Positions 1 to 7,677 of a DNA stretch of 64,000 nt are shown one piece after another. Source of the DNA: Auraticoccus monumenti (GTDB lineage Bacteria > Actinomycetota > Actinomycetes > Propionibacteriales > Propionibacteriaceae); NCBI RefSeq assembly GCF_900101785.1, contig NZ_LT629688.1, positions 2,976,001 through 3,040,000 on the forward strand, read 5' to 3'. The notes below the pieces were generated by a model. That model searched no databases, had not been told where the DNA came from, and saw only the letters and a list, made by a program, of their open reading frames with translations. Position 1 is the stretch's first letter, and the number at the start of each line of letters is the position of its first letter. The translations under genes and the position numbers were made by a program.

Positions 1-510
1 GTGGACGAGGCCAACTCCGTCATCGGCGTGGTCCTGGCCACCGGTGGCCTGCCCGACGACGTGGAGCGGGTGCTGGCCTTCCTGCAGAACGAGCTGTTCG
101 ACCTCGGCGCCGACCTGTCCACGCCGCTGGTCGCGGCGCCGGCGCACCCCCCGCTGCGGGTCGTCCAGGCGTGCGTGGACCGGCTGGAGCACTGGTGCGA
201 CGAGCTGGGGGAGGTTCTGCCGACGCTGCGCTCCTTCGTGCTGCCTGGTGGGTCCCCGGCGGCGGCCCACCTGCACGTCGCCCGGACGGTCGTCCGGCGC
301 GCCGAGCGACGGGCCTGGGAGGCGGCGGCCGCCCACGGCACCGAGCCCACCGACGACGGCTCCCCGGGCGGGGTGAACCCGGTGGCGCTGACCTACCTGA
401 ACCGGCTGTCGGACCTGCTGTTCGTGCTCACCCGCCGGGTCAACGGGCCCGACGGCGAGGTGCTGTGGGTGCCCGGCTCGGACCGGGCGACCGCCGCGCC
501 GCAGGACTGA
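1..510 (+). CDS. Cob(I)yrinic acid a,c-diamide adenosyltransferase, PduO type (5'-truncated by window edge)
   Basis: Transfers the adenosyl group of ATP to cob(I)alamin to make adenosylcobalamin, the cofactor of the acyl-CoA mutase encoded at 17000. The 169 visible residues match the C-terminal helical-bundle part of the PduO/MMAB family: the entry motif VDEANSVIG, RSFVLPGG near residue 78, ARTVVRRAERR near residue 95 (ATP-site arginines) and YLNRLSDLLFVLTR near residue 132. Family members have about 40 further N-terminal residues, including the phosphate-binding TRTGDxG segment, so the true start lies upstream of the window; the GTG at position 1 is almost certainly internal. Family assignment is firm. 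Confidence 0.93.
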   Translation: MDEANSVIGVVLATGGLPDDVERVLAFLQNELFDLGADLSTPLVAAPAHPPLRVVQACVDRLEHWCDELGEVLPTLRSFVLPGGSPAAAHLHVARTVVRRAERRAWEAAAAHGTEPTDDGSPGGVNPVALTYLNRLSDLLFVLTRRVNGPDGEVLWVPGSDRATAAPQD

Positions 511-562
511 CGGGGTCCCGTCGGTCCCCGGCCGGTGTGGCGGCCTGTGGCAGGGTGGGGCC

Positions 563-1273
563 GTGCTGAAGCGAATCCTCCCCCTCGCCGCGGTGGCCAC
601 CCTCGTCGTGCTGCCGGCCTGCTCGCCCCCCACGAGCACCAACCCGACGACCCCGGGCGGTGCCGCCTCGACACCGGGGCCGACCCCGACCGCCGCCGGC
701 GGACCGGCACCGCTGTGCGAGTACCTGCCCACCGGTGAGCCGGCCAAGCCGGTGGACCCGCCGGCGACGGAGGACATCGAGACCAGCGGCGAGGTGACCA
801 TCACCCTGCAGATGACCGAGGGACCGGTCAGCATCACCATGGACCGCGCCAACGCCCCCTGCGCCGTGCACTCCTTCGAGTCCCTGGCTGCCCAGGACTA
901 CTACGACGGCACCTCCTGCCACCGGCTGAGCGACTCCGGGCAGCTGCTGATGCTCCAGTGCGGCGACCCGACCGGCGACGGGACCGGCGGACCCGGGTAC
1001 CGCTACGCCGAGGAGGTCACCGGCCAGGAGACCTACGACGCCGGCACCGTGGCCATGGCCAAGACGCAGGAGCCGAGCTCGACCGGTGGGCAGTTCTTCC
1101 TGGTCTACGACGACTCCGCGCTCCCGCCGGAGTACACCGTGGTCGGCCAGATGGACGAGGCCTCCCGCGCGGTGGTGGCCCGGATGTCGGCCGAGGGCCA
1201 GGACGGCAGCTACCCCGACGGCACCGGTCGTCCGAACAACCCCTCGGAGATCACCGACGTCACCGTCGGCTGA
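563..1273 (+). CDS. Cyclophilin-type peptidyl-prolyl isomerase, lipoprotein
   Basis: Predicted extracytoplasmic proline isomerase. The N-terminus is a lipoprotein signal: two basic residues, a hydrophobic stretch and a lipobox LPAC with Cys20, followed by a Thr/Pro/Gly-rich linker (about residues 21-50). The cyclophilin domain follows (about residues 75-236) with CHRLSDSG and QCGDPTGDGTGGPGY, corresponding to FHRVIxxFMIQGGDPTGxGxGGPGY of the family, and GGQFFLVY. The active-site Arg (in CHR) is kept, but the phenylalanine of the FMIQ motif region is replaced. GTG start chosen because the lipobox begins there; a CAGGGT hexamer ends 6 nt upstream, compatible with a leaderless message. Four or more cysteines beyond the lipobox could form disulfides outside the cell. 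Confidence 0.88.
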   Translation: MLKRILPLAAVATLVVLPACSPPTSTNPTTPGGAASTPGPTPTAAGGPAPLCEYLPTGEPAKPVDPPATEDIETSGEVTITLQMTEGPVSITMDRANAPCAVHSFESLAAQDYYDGTSCHRLSDSGQLLMLQCGDPTGDGTGGPGYRYAEEVTGQETYDAGTVAMAKTQEPSSTGGQFFLVYDDSALPPEYTVVGQMDEASRAVVARMSAEGQDGSYPDGTGRPNNPSEITDVTVG

Positions 1274-1389
1274 TCCCTCCGCGCCCCGGCTCGACCGGCC
1301 TCGGTGGCGTCTCGCGCTGAGCGGCCCCGGCTGACCGCGACGTACCGGAGGCTCCGGGCCTGTCGGTGCCGCCCCGTAGCGTGACGGTC

Positions 1390-3054
1390 GTGGACATCGC
1401 CGTCGCCTGGGACGACACCGGGCTGGTGCTGTCGGTGCTGGACGCCGACGGCCGTCCCGTCGCGTCCGAGCGGCTGGTTCCCGGCCGCCCCGGGTGGCCG
1501 GCGCGGCTGGTCGAGCTCGAGGAGCAGCGGCCGCGCTGGGTCTGGGCCGACACCCGGGCGGTGGCGCCGCACCTGCTGCGCGCCGGCGTGCGGGTCCAGC
1601 GCTGCCTGGACCTGCGGCTCTGCCGGGCGGTGCTCGCCGCCAGCGACCGCTGCCACCCACCGCTCGAGCCGCACCCGGTCTGGCAGCGGCTGCCCACCCC
1701 GGCCGACGAGGGGGAGCCGACGCTGCTCGACCTGCCCGGGGTCACCGAGGGTCCGGACCTGGACGAGGTGGTGGCCGAGCTCGCCCGTCAGCGCGCCTGT
1801 CTCGTCACGGCCGAGCACGCGCACCGGCTGCGGCTGCTGCTGTCGGCGGAGTCCGCCGGGGCGCTGGTCGCCGCGGAGCTCAAGCACGACGGCATGCCCT
1901 GGGACCGCGGCGTGCACGAGGCCCAGCTGCGCGAGCTGCTGGGAGAGCGCAACGTCTTCGGCGGACGTCCCTCCAAGCTCGAGGCGCTCGCGGTCCGGGT
2001 CCGCGCCGAGCTGCGATCGCCCCGGCTCAACCCCGACTCCCAGCCCGAGCTGCTGCAGGCCCTGCGCTCGGCCGGGCTCCCGGTGCAGAGCACCCGGCAG
2101 TGGGAGCTGGAGGCCTGCGAGCACCCGGTCGTCGAGCCGCTGCTGGAGTACAAGAAGCTCTCCCGGCTGCTCACCGCCAACGGCTGGCACTGGCTCGACA
2201 CCTGGGTCACCGACGGCCGCTTCCACCCCGACTACGTGGTCGCCGGCGTGGTCACCGGGCGGTGGGCCACCAACGGCGGGGGTGCGTTGCAGCTACCGCG
2301 CCAGATCCGCTCCGCCGTGGTCGCCGACCCCGGGTACCGGCTCGTCGTGGCCGACGCCGCCCAGCTGGAGCCACGGATCCTCGCCGCCATGTCCGCCGAC
2401 GACCAGCTCGCCCGAGCCAGCAGCGGCAGCGACCTCTACGCCGGCCTGGTCGCCGACGGCGTGGTCGCCACCCGCGACCTGGCCAAGGTGGCCATGCTCG
2501 GCGCCCTCTACGGAGCCACCTCGGGGGAGTCCGGACGGCTGATGCCCCAGCTCGTGCGCCGCTACCCGCGGGCCACCGGGCTGGTCGAGCAGGCCGCCCG
2601 CACCGGCGAGCAGGGCGGGCGCGTCACCACCTGGCTGGGCCGCACCTCCCCGCAGCCCTCGGGCAGCGCCTCCTGGACGGCCCTCGGCGGGGAGGTCGGT
2701 GCGGAGGACCTCGCCGAGGGGGAGCGCCGCGACGCCCGGCGGATGAGCCGGGACTGGGGCCGCTTCACCCGCAACTTCGTGGTCCAGGGCAGCGCCGCGG
2801 AGTGGGCGCTGTGCTGGCTGGCCGGTCTGCGGCAGGCGCTGACCCGGATGGCCGAGGACCGGGGTGGGGTCCCGCGGCTGGCCTACTTCCTCCACGACGA
2901 GGTGATGGTGCACACCCCCGAACCGCTGGCCGACGCGGTGGTGGCCGCCGTCACCGACGCCGCCGCCCAGGCGTCCGGGCTGATGTTCGGCTCCACGCCG
3001 GTGGAGTTCCCGCTCAGCGTGGCCGTGGTCGAGCACTACGGCCAGGCGAAGTGA
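1390..3054 (+). CDS. Bifunctional 3'-5' exonuclease / family A DNA polymerase
   Basis: A 554-residue PolA-like protein lacking the 5'-nuclease domain. Polymerase motifs are visible: motif A VADAAQLEPRIL (about 319-330; the catalytic Asp is kept, the usual DYSQIELR is altered), motif B RDLAKVAMLGALYG starting at Arg362 with Lys366, and motif C HDE at 502-504. The N-terminal third looks like a DEDD exonuclease fold (DIAVAWD at the start). This family of second, non-essential PolA paralogues is widespread in actinobacteria, beside a full-length PolA elsewhere. Start: GTG at 1390 because a TAGCGT hexamer (1377-1382) ends 7 nt before it; in-frame GTGs at 1366 and 1381 are alternatives but would place the -10 inside the gene. 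It ends 3 bp from the convergent hydrolase gene. Confidence 0.85.
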   Translation: MDIAVAWDDTGLVLSVLDADGRPVASERLVPGRPGWPARLVELEEQRPRWVWADTRAVAPHLLRAGVRVQRCLDLRLCRAVLAASDRCHPPLEPHPVWQRLPTPADEGEPTLLDLPGVTEGPDLDEVVAELARQRACLVTAEHAHRLRLLLSAESAGALVAAELKHDGMPWDRGVHEAQLRELLGERNVFGGRPSKLEALAVRVRAELRSPRLNPDSQPELLQALRSAGLPVQSTRQWELEACEHPVVEPLLEYKKLSRLLTANGWHWLDTWVTDGRFHPDYVVAGVVTGRWATNGGGALQLPRQIRSAVVADPGYRLVVADAAQLEPRILAAMSADDQLARASSGSDLYAGLVADGVVATRDLAKVAMLGALYGATSGESGRLMPQLVRRYPRATGLVEQAARTGEQGGRVTTWLGRTSPQPSGSASWTALGGEVGAEDLAEGERRDARRMSRDWGRFTRNFVVQGSAAEWALCWLAGLRQALTRMAEDRGGVPRLAYFLHDEVMVHTPEPLADAVVAAVTDAAAQASGLMFGSTPVEFPLSVAVVEHYGQAK

Positions 3055-3057
3055 CCC

Positions 3058-3852
3058 TCAACCCCGCAGGAACACCCACAGCACCGACAGGAACGCCTCG
3101 GGCTGCTCGGAGTGCACCCAGTGCCCGGCGCCCTTGACCGAGACCCGACGGGTCCGCGGGAACCACCGGCGCATGGCGGCCTCGTGCTCGGCGGTGATGT
3201 AGTCCGAGTCCTGCCCGCCGATCCAGACCGTCGGGCCGGCGTAGGGCTCGACCCCGGCCAGCTCCTGCTCCGGCCACGCCCCGATCGCCTCCAGCTGGTC
3301 CCCGAGCGCCTGCAGGTTCATCTGCCAGCGCCAGCCCGCGCCGCCCGACGGGTCCTCGGACCGGCGCAGGTTCTGCAGCAGGAAGCCGCGGACCACCGGG
3401 TCCGGGACGCCGGCGCGCAGCCCCTCCTCGGCCTCCGCGCGGCTCCCCGTCGACGCCAGGTCGACCGAGCGCATGGCCGCCACGTACCCGGCGAAGGTGC
3501 TCATCCGGGGGTAGGTCACCGGCGCCACGTCGACCACGGCGAGCCGCTCGACCAGCTCCGGGTGCCGCAGCGCCAGGGCCATCGCCACCTTGCCCCCCAT
3601 CGAGTGCCCGACCAGCGTGACGGGGTCGTCGGCGGAGAACAGGGTGGCCACCCGGTCCGCCATGTCGAGGTGGTCGACCCGGTCGGTCCAGGCCGAGCGC
3701 CCGTGGTTGGGCAGGTCGACCATCAGCACCCGGTTCTCGCCGGCCAGTGCCTTGGCGACCTGGGTCCAGTTGCGTCCCTGGCCGAACAGGCCGTGGCAGA
3801 AGGCGACGAGCGGTCCGTCGGTACCCAGGGTGGTGGTGTGCAGCTCAGGCAT
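3058..3852 (-). CDS. Alpha/beta hydrolase (YbfF/epoxide-hydrolase-like)
   Basis: Soluble hydrolase of 264 residues with a complete alpha/beta-hydrolase signature: oxyanion segment FCHGLFGQGRNW (18-29), nucleophile elbow VGHSMGG with Ser84, acid in GGQDSDY (Asp215 or Asp217) and catalytic His244 in GAGHWVH. Similar to esterases of the YbfF class; the substrate is not predictable. The ATG is preceded by a GAGGA ribosome site. It converges on the polymerase gene with 3 bp between the stop codons and diverges from the GNAT gene, so it is a single-gene unit. Confidence 0.85.
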   Translation of the reverse strand: MPELHTTTLGTDGPLVAFCHGLFGQGRNWTQVAKALAGENRVLMVDLPNHGRSAWTDRVDHLDMADRVATLFSADDPVTLVGHSMGGKVAMALALRHPELVERLAVVDVAPVTYPRMSTFAGYVAAMRSVDLASTGSRAEAEEGLRAGVPDPVVRGFLLQNLRRSEDPSGGAGWRWQMNLQALGDQLEAIGAWPEQELAGVEPYAGPTVWIGGQDSDYITAEHEAAMRRWFPRTRRVSVKGAGHWVHSEQPEAFLSVLWVFLRG

Positions 3853-3913
3853 CGGTCCTCGTGGGGTGGTCGGTCGGCGTCCAGTCTGTCAGCCGCGGAC
3901 CTAGGCTCGGGAC

Positions 3914-4459
3914 GTGTCCCCCGAGCCCGCCGCACCCGGCCGTCCCCGCACGACCCGGCGGGTCCGGATCGAGCACCTCGAGCCCGCCGTGCTGCGGGCG
4001 CTGGCCCTGGCCGACCTGACCGCGGCCCGGGCCGGCACCGGGACGCCCCTCTCACCGTGGTTGGTCGACCCGGTCTGCGTCCCGATCTGGCGGATGCGCG
4101 CCGAGCAGGTGGCCACCGACCCCGGGTCGGCGCGCTGGGTCACGGGCGTGGTGCTGGACGCCGACGAGCTGGTCCCGGTCGGCCGGGCCGGCTTCCACGG
4201 CCCACCCGACGGGCGCGGGATGGTCGAGGTCGGCTACGCCATCGACCCGGCCCGGCGCCGGCAGGGCTACGGCACGGCCGTGCTCGCGGCGCTGGTGGAG
4301 CGGGCCCGGGCCGAGCCCGGGGTGGTCGTCGTCCGGGCCAGCGTGGCGCCGGGCAACACCGCCTCGCTCGCCCTGGTCACCCGGGCCGGGTTCGTCCACG
4401 TCGGTGATCAGGTGGACGAGGAGGACGGTCCGGAGCTGGTGCACGAGCTGGTGCTCTGA
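3914..4459 (+). CDS. GNAT family N-acetyltransferase (RimJ/RimL-like)
   Basis: Acetyl-CoA dependent N-acyltransferase of 181 residues. The acetyl-CoA loop is visible as [17 protein letters not shown] (about 107-123; consensus R/QxxGxG/A), followed by [19 protein letters not shown], the typical RimJ/RimL segment in which Asn and the RAGF turn close the fold. The acceptor is unknown. GTG start: TAGGCT at 3902-3907 ends 6 nt upstream, so the message is likely leaderless. It is convergent with the small gene at 4473 and is not obviously in an operon. Confidence 0.82.
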   Translation: MSPEPAAPGRPRTTRRVRIEHLEPAVLRALALADLTAARAGTGTPLSPWLVDPVCVPIWRMRAEQVATDPGSARWVTGVVLDADELVPVGRAGFHGPPDGRGMVEVGYAIDPARRRQGYGTAVLAALVERARAEPGVVVVRASVAPGNTASLALVTRAGFVHVGDQVDEEDGPELVHELVL

Positions 4460-4472
4460 GCGGCTCGGGGGC

Positions 4473-4748
4473 TCAGCGCCGCCAGCAGCCGCTGTGCCAG
4501 TGCCGTCGCGCACCCACACCGACGTCGACGCCGTAGGCCCCCGACGTCGGCCAGGCCACCACGTGCGGGGTCCCGGGGAGGATCGGGCGGTGGCAGGCGG
4601 GGCACGTGTAGGTCTTGGCGCCCGACCCGCCCGGGACGGAGCGGACCACCCAGCTGCCGTCGGAGGTCTCGGCCCGCTCGGCGCCCAGCGCCTCCGACAG
4701 GGGTCGGTGCGGGCGGCTGTGCTTGCTGGCCCGGCGTCGGTTGGGCAC
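4473..4748 (-). CDS. Small zinc-knuckle protein divergent from nucS, function unknown
   Basis: A 91-residue basic protein. The first 20 residues are rich in Arg/Lys/His; the C-terminal half has Cys49-x2-Cys52, His62 in PHVVAW, and an H-x-x-C pair (His85, Cys88) in RHWHSGCW. The CxxC...HxxC spacing with a central HVV suggests a treble-clef zinc site, remotely like HNH nucleases; no HNH asparagine is evident, so nuclease activity is only a guess. I recall orthologues beside nucS in Streptomyces annotated as ATP/GTP-binding protein, but there is no P-loop here. The GTG start at 4748 is chosen because the family begins with a PNRRR-like basic motif; 99 bp separate it from the divergent nucS start. 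Confidence 0.72.
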   Translation of the reverse strand: MPNRRRASKHSRPHRPLSEALGAERAETSDGSWVVRSVPGGSGAKTYTCPACHRPILPGTPHVVAWPTSGAYGVDVGVGARRHWHSGCWRR

Positions 4749-4833
4749 CTCAGCACCGCCCGGGGCGCGGGTGGCGGGAGCGGGGACGAGGCACGGATCG
4801 AGTCTGGCACACCCCCCGGCACCGACCTTCGCG

Positions 4834-4839
4834 TAGATT
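4834..4839 (+). promoter_or_regulatory. -10 hexamer TAGATT of nucS (leaderless)
   Basis: TAGATT ends 8 nt before the GTG start codon of nucS, the spacing expected if transcription starts at the start codon itself. No convincing -35 hexamer or ribosome-binding site is present. Confidence 0.55.
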
Positions 4840-4847
4840 GCCCCGCT

Positions 4848-5558
4848 GTGAGACTGCTCGTAGCCCGTTGCCAGGTCGACTACGCCGGACGCCTGACCGC
4901 CCACCTGCCGATGGCGACCCGGCTGATCATGGTCAAGTCCGACTCCTCGGTCAGCATCCACGCCGACGACCGAGCCTACAAGCCGCTGAACTGGATGAGC
5001 CCGCCGTGCACGCTGACGGTGCGCGACCCCGCCCCCGACGAGCAGGCGGTCATCAGCGAGCTCGACGACCGCCTGACCCAGGTGTGGCAGGTGGTGGGCA
5101 AGGACGGCGACACCCTGCAGATCTCGATCGCGGAGGTGCTGCACGACTCCAGCCACGACCTCGGTGTCGACCCCGGGCTGCAGAAGGACGGGGTGGAGGC
5201 GCACCTGCAGGAGCTGCTGGCCGAGAACCCCGAGACCTTCGGGACGGGTGTCCGGCTGGTCCGGCGGGAGTACATGACCGCCATCGGCCCGGTCGACCTG
5301 CTGTGCCGCACCGCCGACGGCGCCCACCTGGCCGTGGAGGTCAAGCGGCGCGGCGAGATCGACGGCGTCGAGCAGCTCACCCGCTACCTGGAGCTGATGC
5401 GCCGCGACCCGCTGCTCGGTGAGGTCAAGGGCGTCTTCGCCGCTCAGCAGATCAAGCCTCAGGCACGGGTGCTGGCCACCGACCGGGGGATCGTCTGCGT
5501 GACCGTGGACTACGACGCCCTGCGCGGCCTGGACAACGCCGACGAGCGGCTCTTCTGA
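4848..5558 (+). CDS. nucS: Mismatch-specific endonuclease NucS/EndoMS
   Basis: Non-canonical mismatch repair nuclease of MutS/MutL-lacking actinobacteria; cuts both strands at G-T, G-G and T-T mismatches. The 236-residue protein has the N-terminal DNA-binding beta-barrel (1-110) and a RecB-like nuclease domain: Asp150 (GPVDLL), Glu164-x-Lys166 (AVEVKRR) and Gln176 in [10 protein letters not shown]. The C-terminus ends in DERLF, the short hydrophobic tail used in this family to bind the beta sliding clamp. Start at GTG 4848 ([15 protein letters not shown] is the family N-terminus); upstream in-frame codons are intergenic. No mutS or mutL occurs in the window. Confidence 0.96.
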   Translation: MRLLVARCQVDYAGRLTAHLPMATRLIMVKSDSSVSIHADDRAYKPLNWMSPPCTLTVRDPAPDEQAVISELDDRLTQVWQVVGKDGDTLQISIAEVLHDSSHDLGVDPGLQKDGVEAHLQELLAENPETFGTGVRLVRREYMTAIGPVDLLCRTADGAHLAVEVKRRGEIDGVEQLTRYLELMRRDPLLGEVKGVFAAQQIKPQARVLATDRGIVCVTVDYDALRGLDNADERLF

Positions 5559-5573
5559 GGCCTCGCGCCGACC

Positions 5574-5590
5574 CCGGGGGAGGGCCCCGG
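5574..5590 (+). terminator. Weak hairpin after nucS
   Basis: CCGGGG (5574-5579), 5-nt loop, CCCCGG (5585-5590), starting 16 nt after the nucS stop codon. There is no T-tract, so it could simply be GC-rich sequence. Confidence 0.3.
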
Positions 5591-5642
5591 CCGCTGGTAG
5601 GGTGCCGCTCGACCGAGCAGCCGGCAGAGCACGGAGGACGTG

Positions 5643-6494
5643 ATGGCTGGACCCGCGACCGGCCTCCGGGCCGGGTCGGGAGCAGCGGCGCCCCCGGGCC
5701 GCCGCACCCTGCTGCGGGTCTCCCTCGCCCTCGGCGCCGCCGTCCTGGTGCTGCTGGGGCTGACCGCGGTGAACGTCCGGGCCAACGAGTCCCAGCTGTT
5801 CGAGCCCTCGCTGGAGGAGCTCCGCTCGGTGCCCGACGAGCACGGGGTCACCAAGGACGGCTACGCGGCCACCTCGCGGGCGGTCGCCGACGCCAGCCGG
5901 CCCCGCGACGCCGTCGCCGAGGCCGTCCGGACCTACTACCTGGCCCTGCTGGCCGGTGACGCCGAGATCGAGGGGGGCCCGGAGCTGCTCGCCGCCCTCG
6001 ACCAGGCCGCGGCCAGCACCGAGAACCTGCCCGCCCTCGCAGCCCCCGAGGTCGCGGCCCTCAAGAGCGGCTACGACGAGGTCCAGCGGGCCTACCGGGA
6101 GGACCTGGACGCCCTGCTGGCCGACGCCGCCGCGCTGCACGAGGCCGGCGCCTGCCACCCCACCGCGCTCGCCGCGCTCGACCCGGGGGACCCGGCCACC
6201 CAGGAGACGGTGCAGGACTGCCGGGACACCCTGGAGGAGGTGGGTGGCGGATCGTCCCCGGTGGCCGACGTCGCCGCCGCGGGGGTGCCCTACCTCGACT
6301 ACTGGGCCCGCGCCCTGGCCGCCGGTGACGTCGAGGCCGCTGCCGCGGGGTCCAGCTCCTACCTGGCGGCCTTCGGCGGGACCGTGGACCTGGGCATCAG
6401 GACGACCAACCGGATGGACGAGGCGGTCGACGGTGAGGGCGACGACCTCGTCAGCCACTGCGACCGCCGCTCGGCACTGCCGGCGGGGAGCTGA
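5643..6494 (+). CDS. Membrane-anchored protein of unknown function, paralogue of the next gene
   Basis: A 283-residue protein with one N-terminal transmembrane helix (about 23-43) after a short basic cytoplasmic segment, then a helical extracytoplasmic domain. The domain has two cysteines, ACHPTAL and VQDCRDTLE, at equivalent places to the pair in the neighbouring 6495 product, suggesting a conserved disulfide, and a C-terminal segment YLDYWARALAAGDVEAA matched by YLAEWADAVEEDPAAVEAA in the neighbour. I do not recognise a known family. ATG at 5643 is preferred over the overlapping GTG at 5640 because GGAGG (5633-5637) is well spaced; a TAGGGT hexamer lies at 5598-5603. The stop codon directly abuts the next start, so the two are co-transcribed. 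Confidence 0.75.
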   Translation: MAGPATGLRAGSGAAAPPGRRTLLRVSLALGAAVLVLLGLTAVNVRANESQLFEPSLEELRSVPDEHGVTKDGYAATSRAVADASRPRDAVAEAVRTYYLALLAGDAEIEGGPELLAALDQAAASTENLPALAAPEVAALKSGYDEVQRAYREDLDALLADAAALHEAGACHPTALAALDPGDPATQETVQDCRDTLEEVGGGSSPVADVAAAGVPYLDYWARALAAGDVEAAAAGSSSYLAAFGGTVDLGIRTTNRMDEAVDGEGDDLVSHCDRRSALPAGS

Positions 6495-7577
6495 GTGACC
6501 GTGTCGCAGCCCCCTCCGCACCCGGGCCGGCCCCAGCACCCCGGCCAGCCCCAGCACCCCGGCCGGCCCCAGCACCCCGGACAGCCACCGGCGCCGACCC
6601 CCTGGCAGCAGCCCGGCCAGCCGCAGCCGCAGGCGCACGCGCCGTGGCCCGGGCCACCGGCCGGTGGTCCGCCGCACGGCGCGGGCCAGCCGCACCCCTC
6701 CGGGCGTCATCAGCCGCCCGGTCCGCCGCCCCAGGGGCGACCGGGGCAGCCGGGCGGGCGCGGTCCGGGCACCGGCGGCCCCGTGCCGGATCGCGGGCGC
6801 CGGTGGCCGCTGGTGCTGGTCTCGGTCCTGGGTGGGCTGCTGGTGCTCTCCCTGGTGCTGGTCAACGTCGCGGTCCTCGTCGACGGACCCTCGCGCCGGG
6901 AGCGGATGCGGATCCCGAACGAGGTCGGCGTCTCACCGGGGCAGTACCACGACGCCTGGGGCGCCACCCTGGACGCCGACGGCGCCCTCACCCGCGTCGA
7001 CCGGGCCACCTCCTCCTACCTGACCGCGCTGCCCATCGGTGACGGCACGGAGGTGGTCAACGGCGCGGACCACCTGGCCCAGCTGGACCGGTCCGTGGCC
7101 GACCTGGCGGCCTCACCGGCCCGGCAGGACCCCGCCTTCGAGGCGCTGCACACCACCTGGACCCGGGAGGTGGAGCAGTACCGGGGGAGCCAGGCCACCT
7201 TCCTGGAGGCCACCACGGAGGCGGCCCCGGTGCTGGAGACCTGCAACCCCCACGCGCTGCCGGTGCACACCCCGCGCGAGCAGTCCAGCACGACGGTGCT
7301 CCGCGGCTGCGGGGAGGACCTGGACGCCCTCGGCGAGACCGGAGACCCGACCCTGGACGCGATCCTCGCCGAGGCGCGGCCGTACCTGGCGGAGTGGGCC
7401 GACGCCGTCGAGGAGGACCCCGCCGCGGTCGAGGCCGCGCGCGACGGCTACATCTCGGCCTTCGTGGAGGGCACGGCCCGGGCGGACCAGGAGCTGGACC
7501 GGGCCGACGACCCGGTCCAGGAGGCGCGGGCGGCGCTGGCCGACTACGCCGAGGAGCGCAGCGAGCCCTCCCGCTGA
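6495..7577 (+). CDS. Pro/Gln/Gly-rich membrane-anchored protein of unknown function, paralogue of the previous gene
   Basis: A 360-residue protein: a disordered cytoplasmic N-terminus of about 100 residues rich in Pro, Gln, His and Gly (including four HPG[RQ]P[QP] repeats at 9-32), one transmembrane helix (about 103-126), then an extracytoplasmic helical domain. The domain shares the CNPHAL / LRGCGEDLD cysteine pair and the YLAEWADAV segment with the upstream 5643 product, so the two arose by duplication. The Pro/Gln-rich head resembles those of actinobacterial membrane proteins such as DUF4190 or serine/threonine kinase-linked proteins, but no catalytic motif is visible. GTG start, immediately after the upstream TGA. 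Confidence 0.75.
   Translation: MTVSQPPPHPGRPQHPGQPQHPGRPQHPGQPPAPTPWQQPGQPQPQAHAPWPGPPAGGPPHGAGQPHPSGRHQPPGPPPQGRPGQPGGRGPGTGGPVPDRGRRWPLVLVSVLGGLLVLSLVLVNVAVLVDGPSRRERMRIPNEVGVSPGQYHDAWGATLDADGALTRVDRATSSYLTALPIGDGTEVVNGADHLAQLDRSVADLAASPARQDPAFEALHTTWTREVEQYRGSQATFLEATTEAAPVLETCNPHALPVHTPREQSSTTVLRGCGEDLDALGETGDPTLDAILAEARPYLAEWADAVEEDPAAVEAARDGYISAFVEGTARADQELDRADDPVQEARAALADYAEERSEPSR
6519..6590 (+). repeat. 18-bp coding tandem repeat, four copies
   Basis: Units 6519-6536, 6537-6554, 6555-6572 and 6573-6590, each encoding HPG[RQ]P[QP]. Units 1-3 differ at only a few bases and alternate Arg/Gln at codon 4. The repeat lies within the disordered N-terminal tail of the 6495 product and is in frame, so copy-number change would not disrupt the gene. 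Confidence 0.85.
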
Positions 7578-7677
7578 GCGCTCGCCCGCACCCCGACGAC
7601 CCCTCGCACCAGCACGGCCCCGGTCGAGGACGTCGGACCGGTGACGGAGGCCGCCACGGGGCCGGCGGCCGACGTCG

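Noticed and set aside
440-2226. Long minus-strand frames opposite the PPIase and polymerase genes
   Set aside because: Shadow frames of real genes; no motifs and Gly/Arg-rich composition.
4749-6710. Upstream extension of the small zinc protein to a 745-codon frame
   Set aside because: The extension is antisense to nucS and the 5643 gene; the family-like N-terminus begins at 4748.
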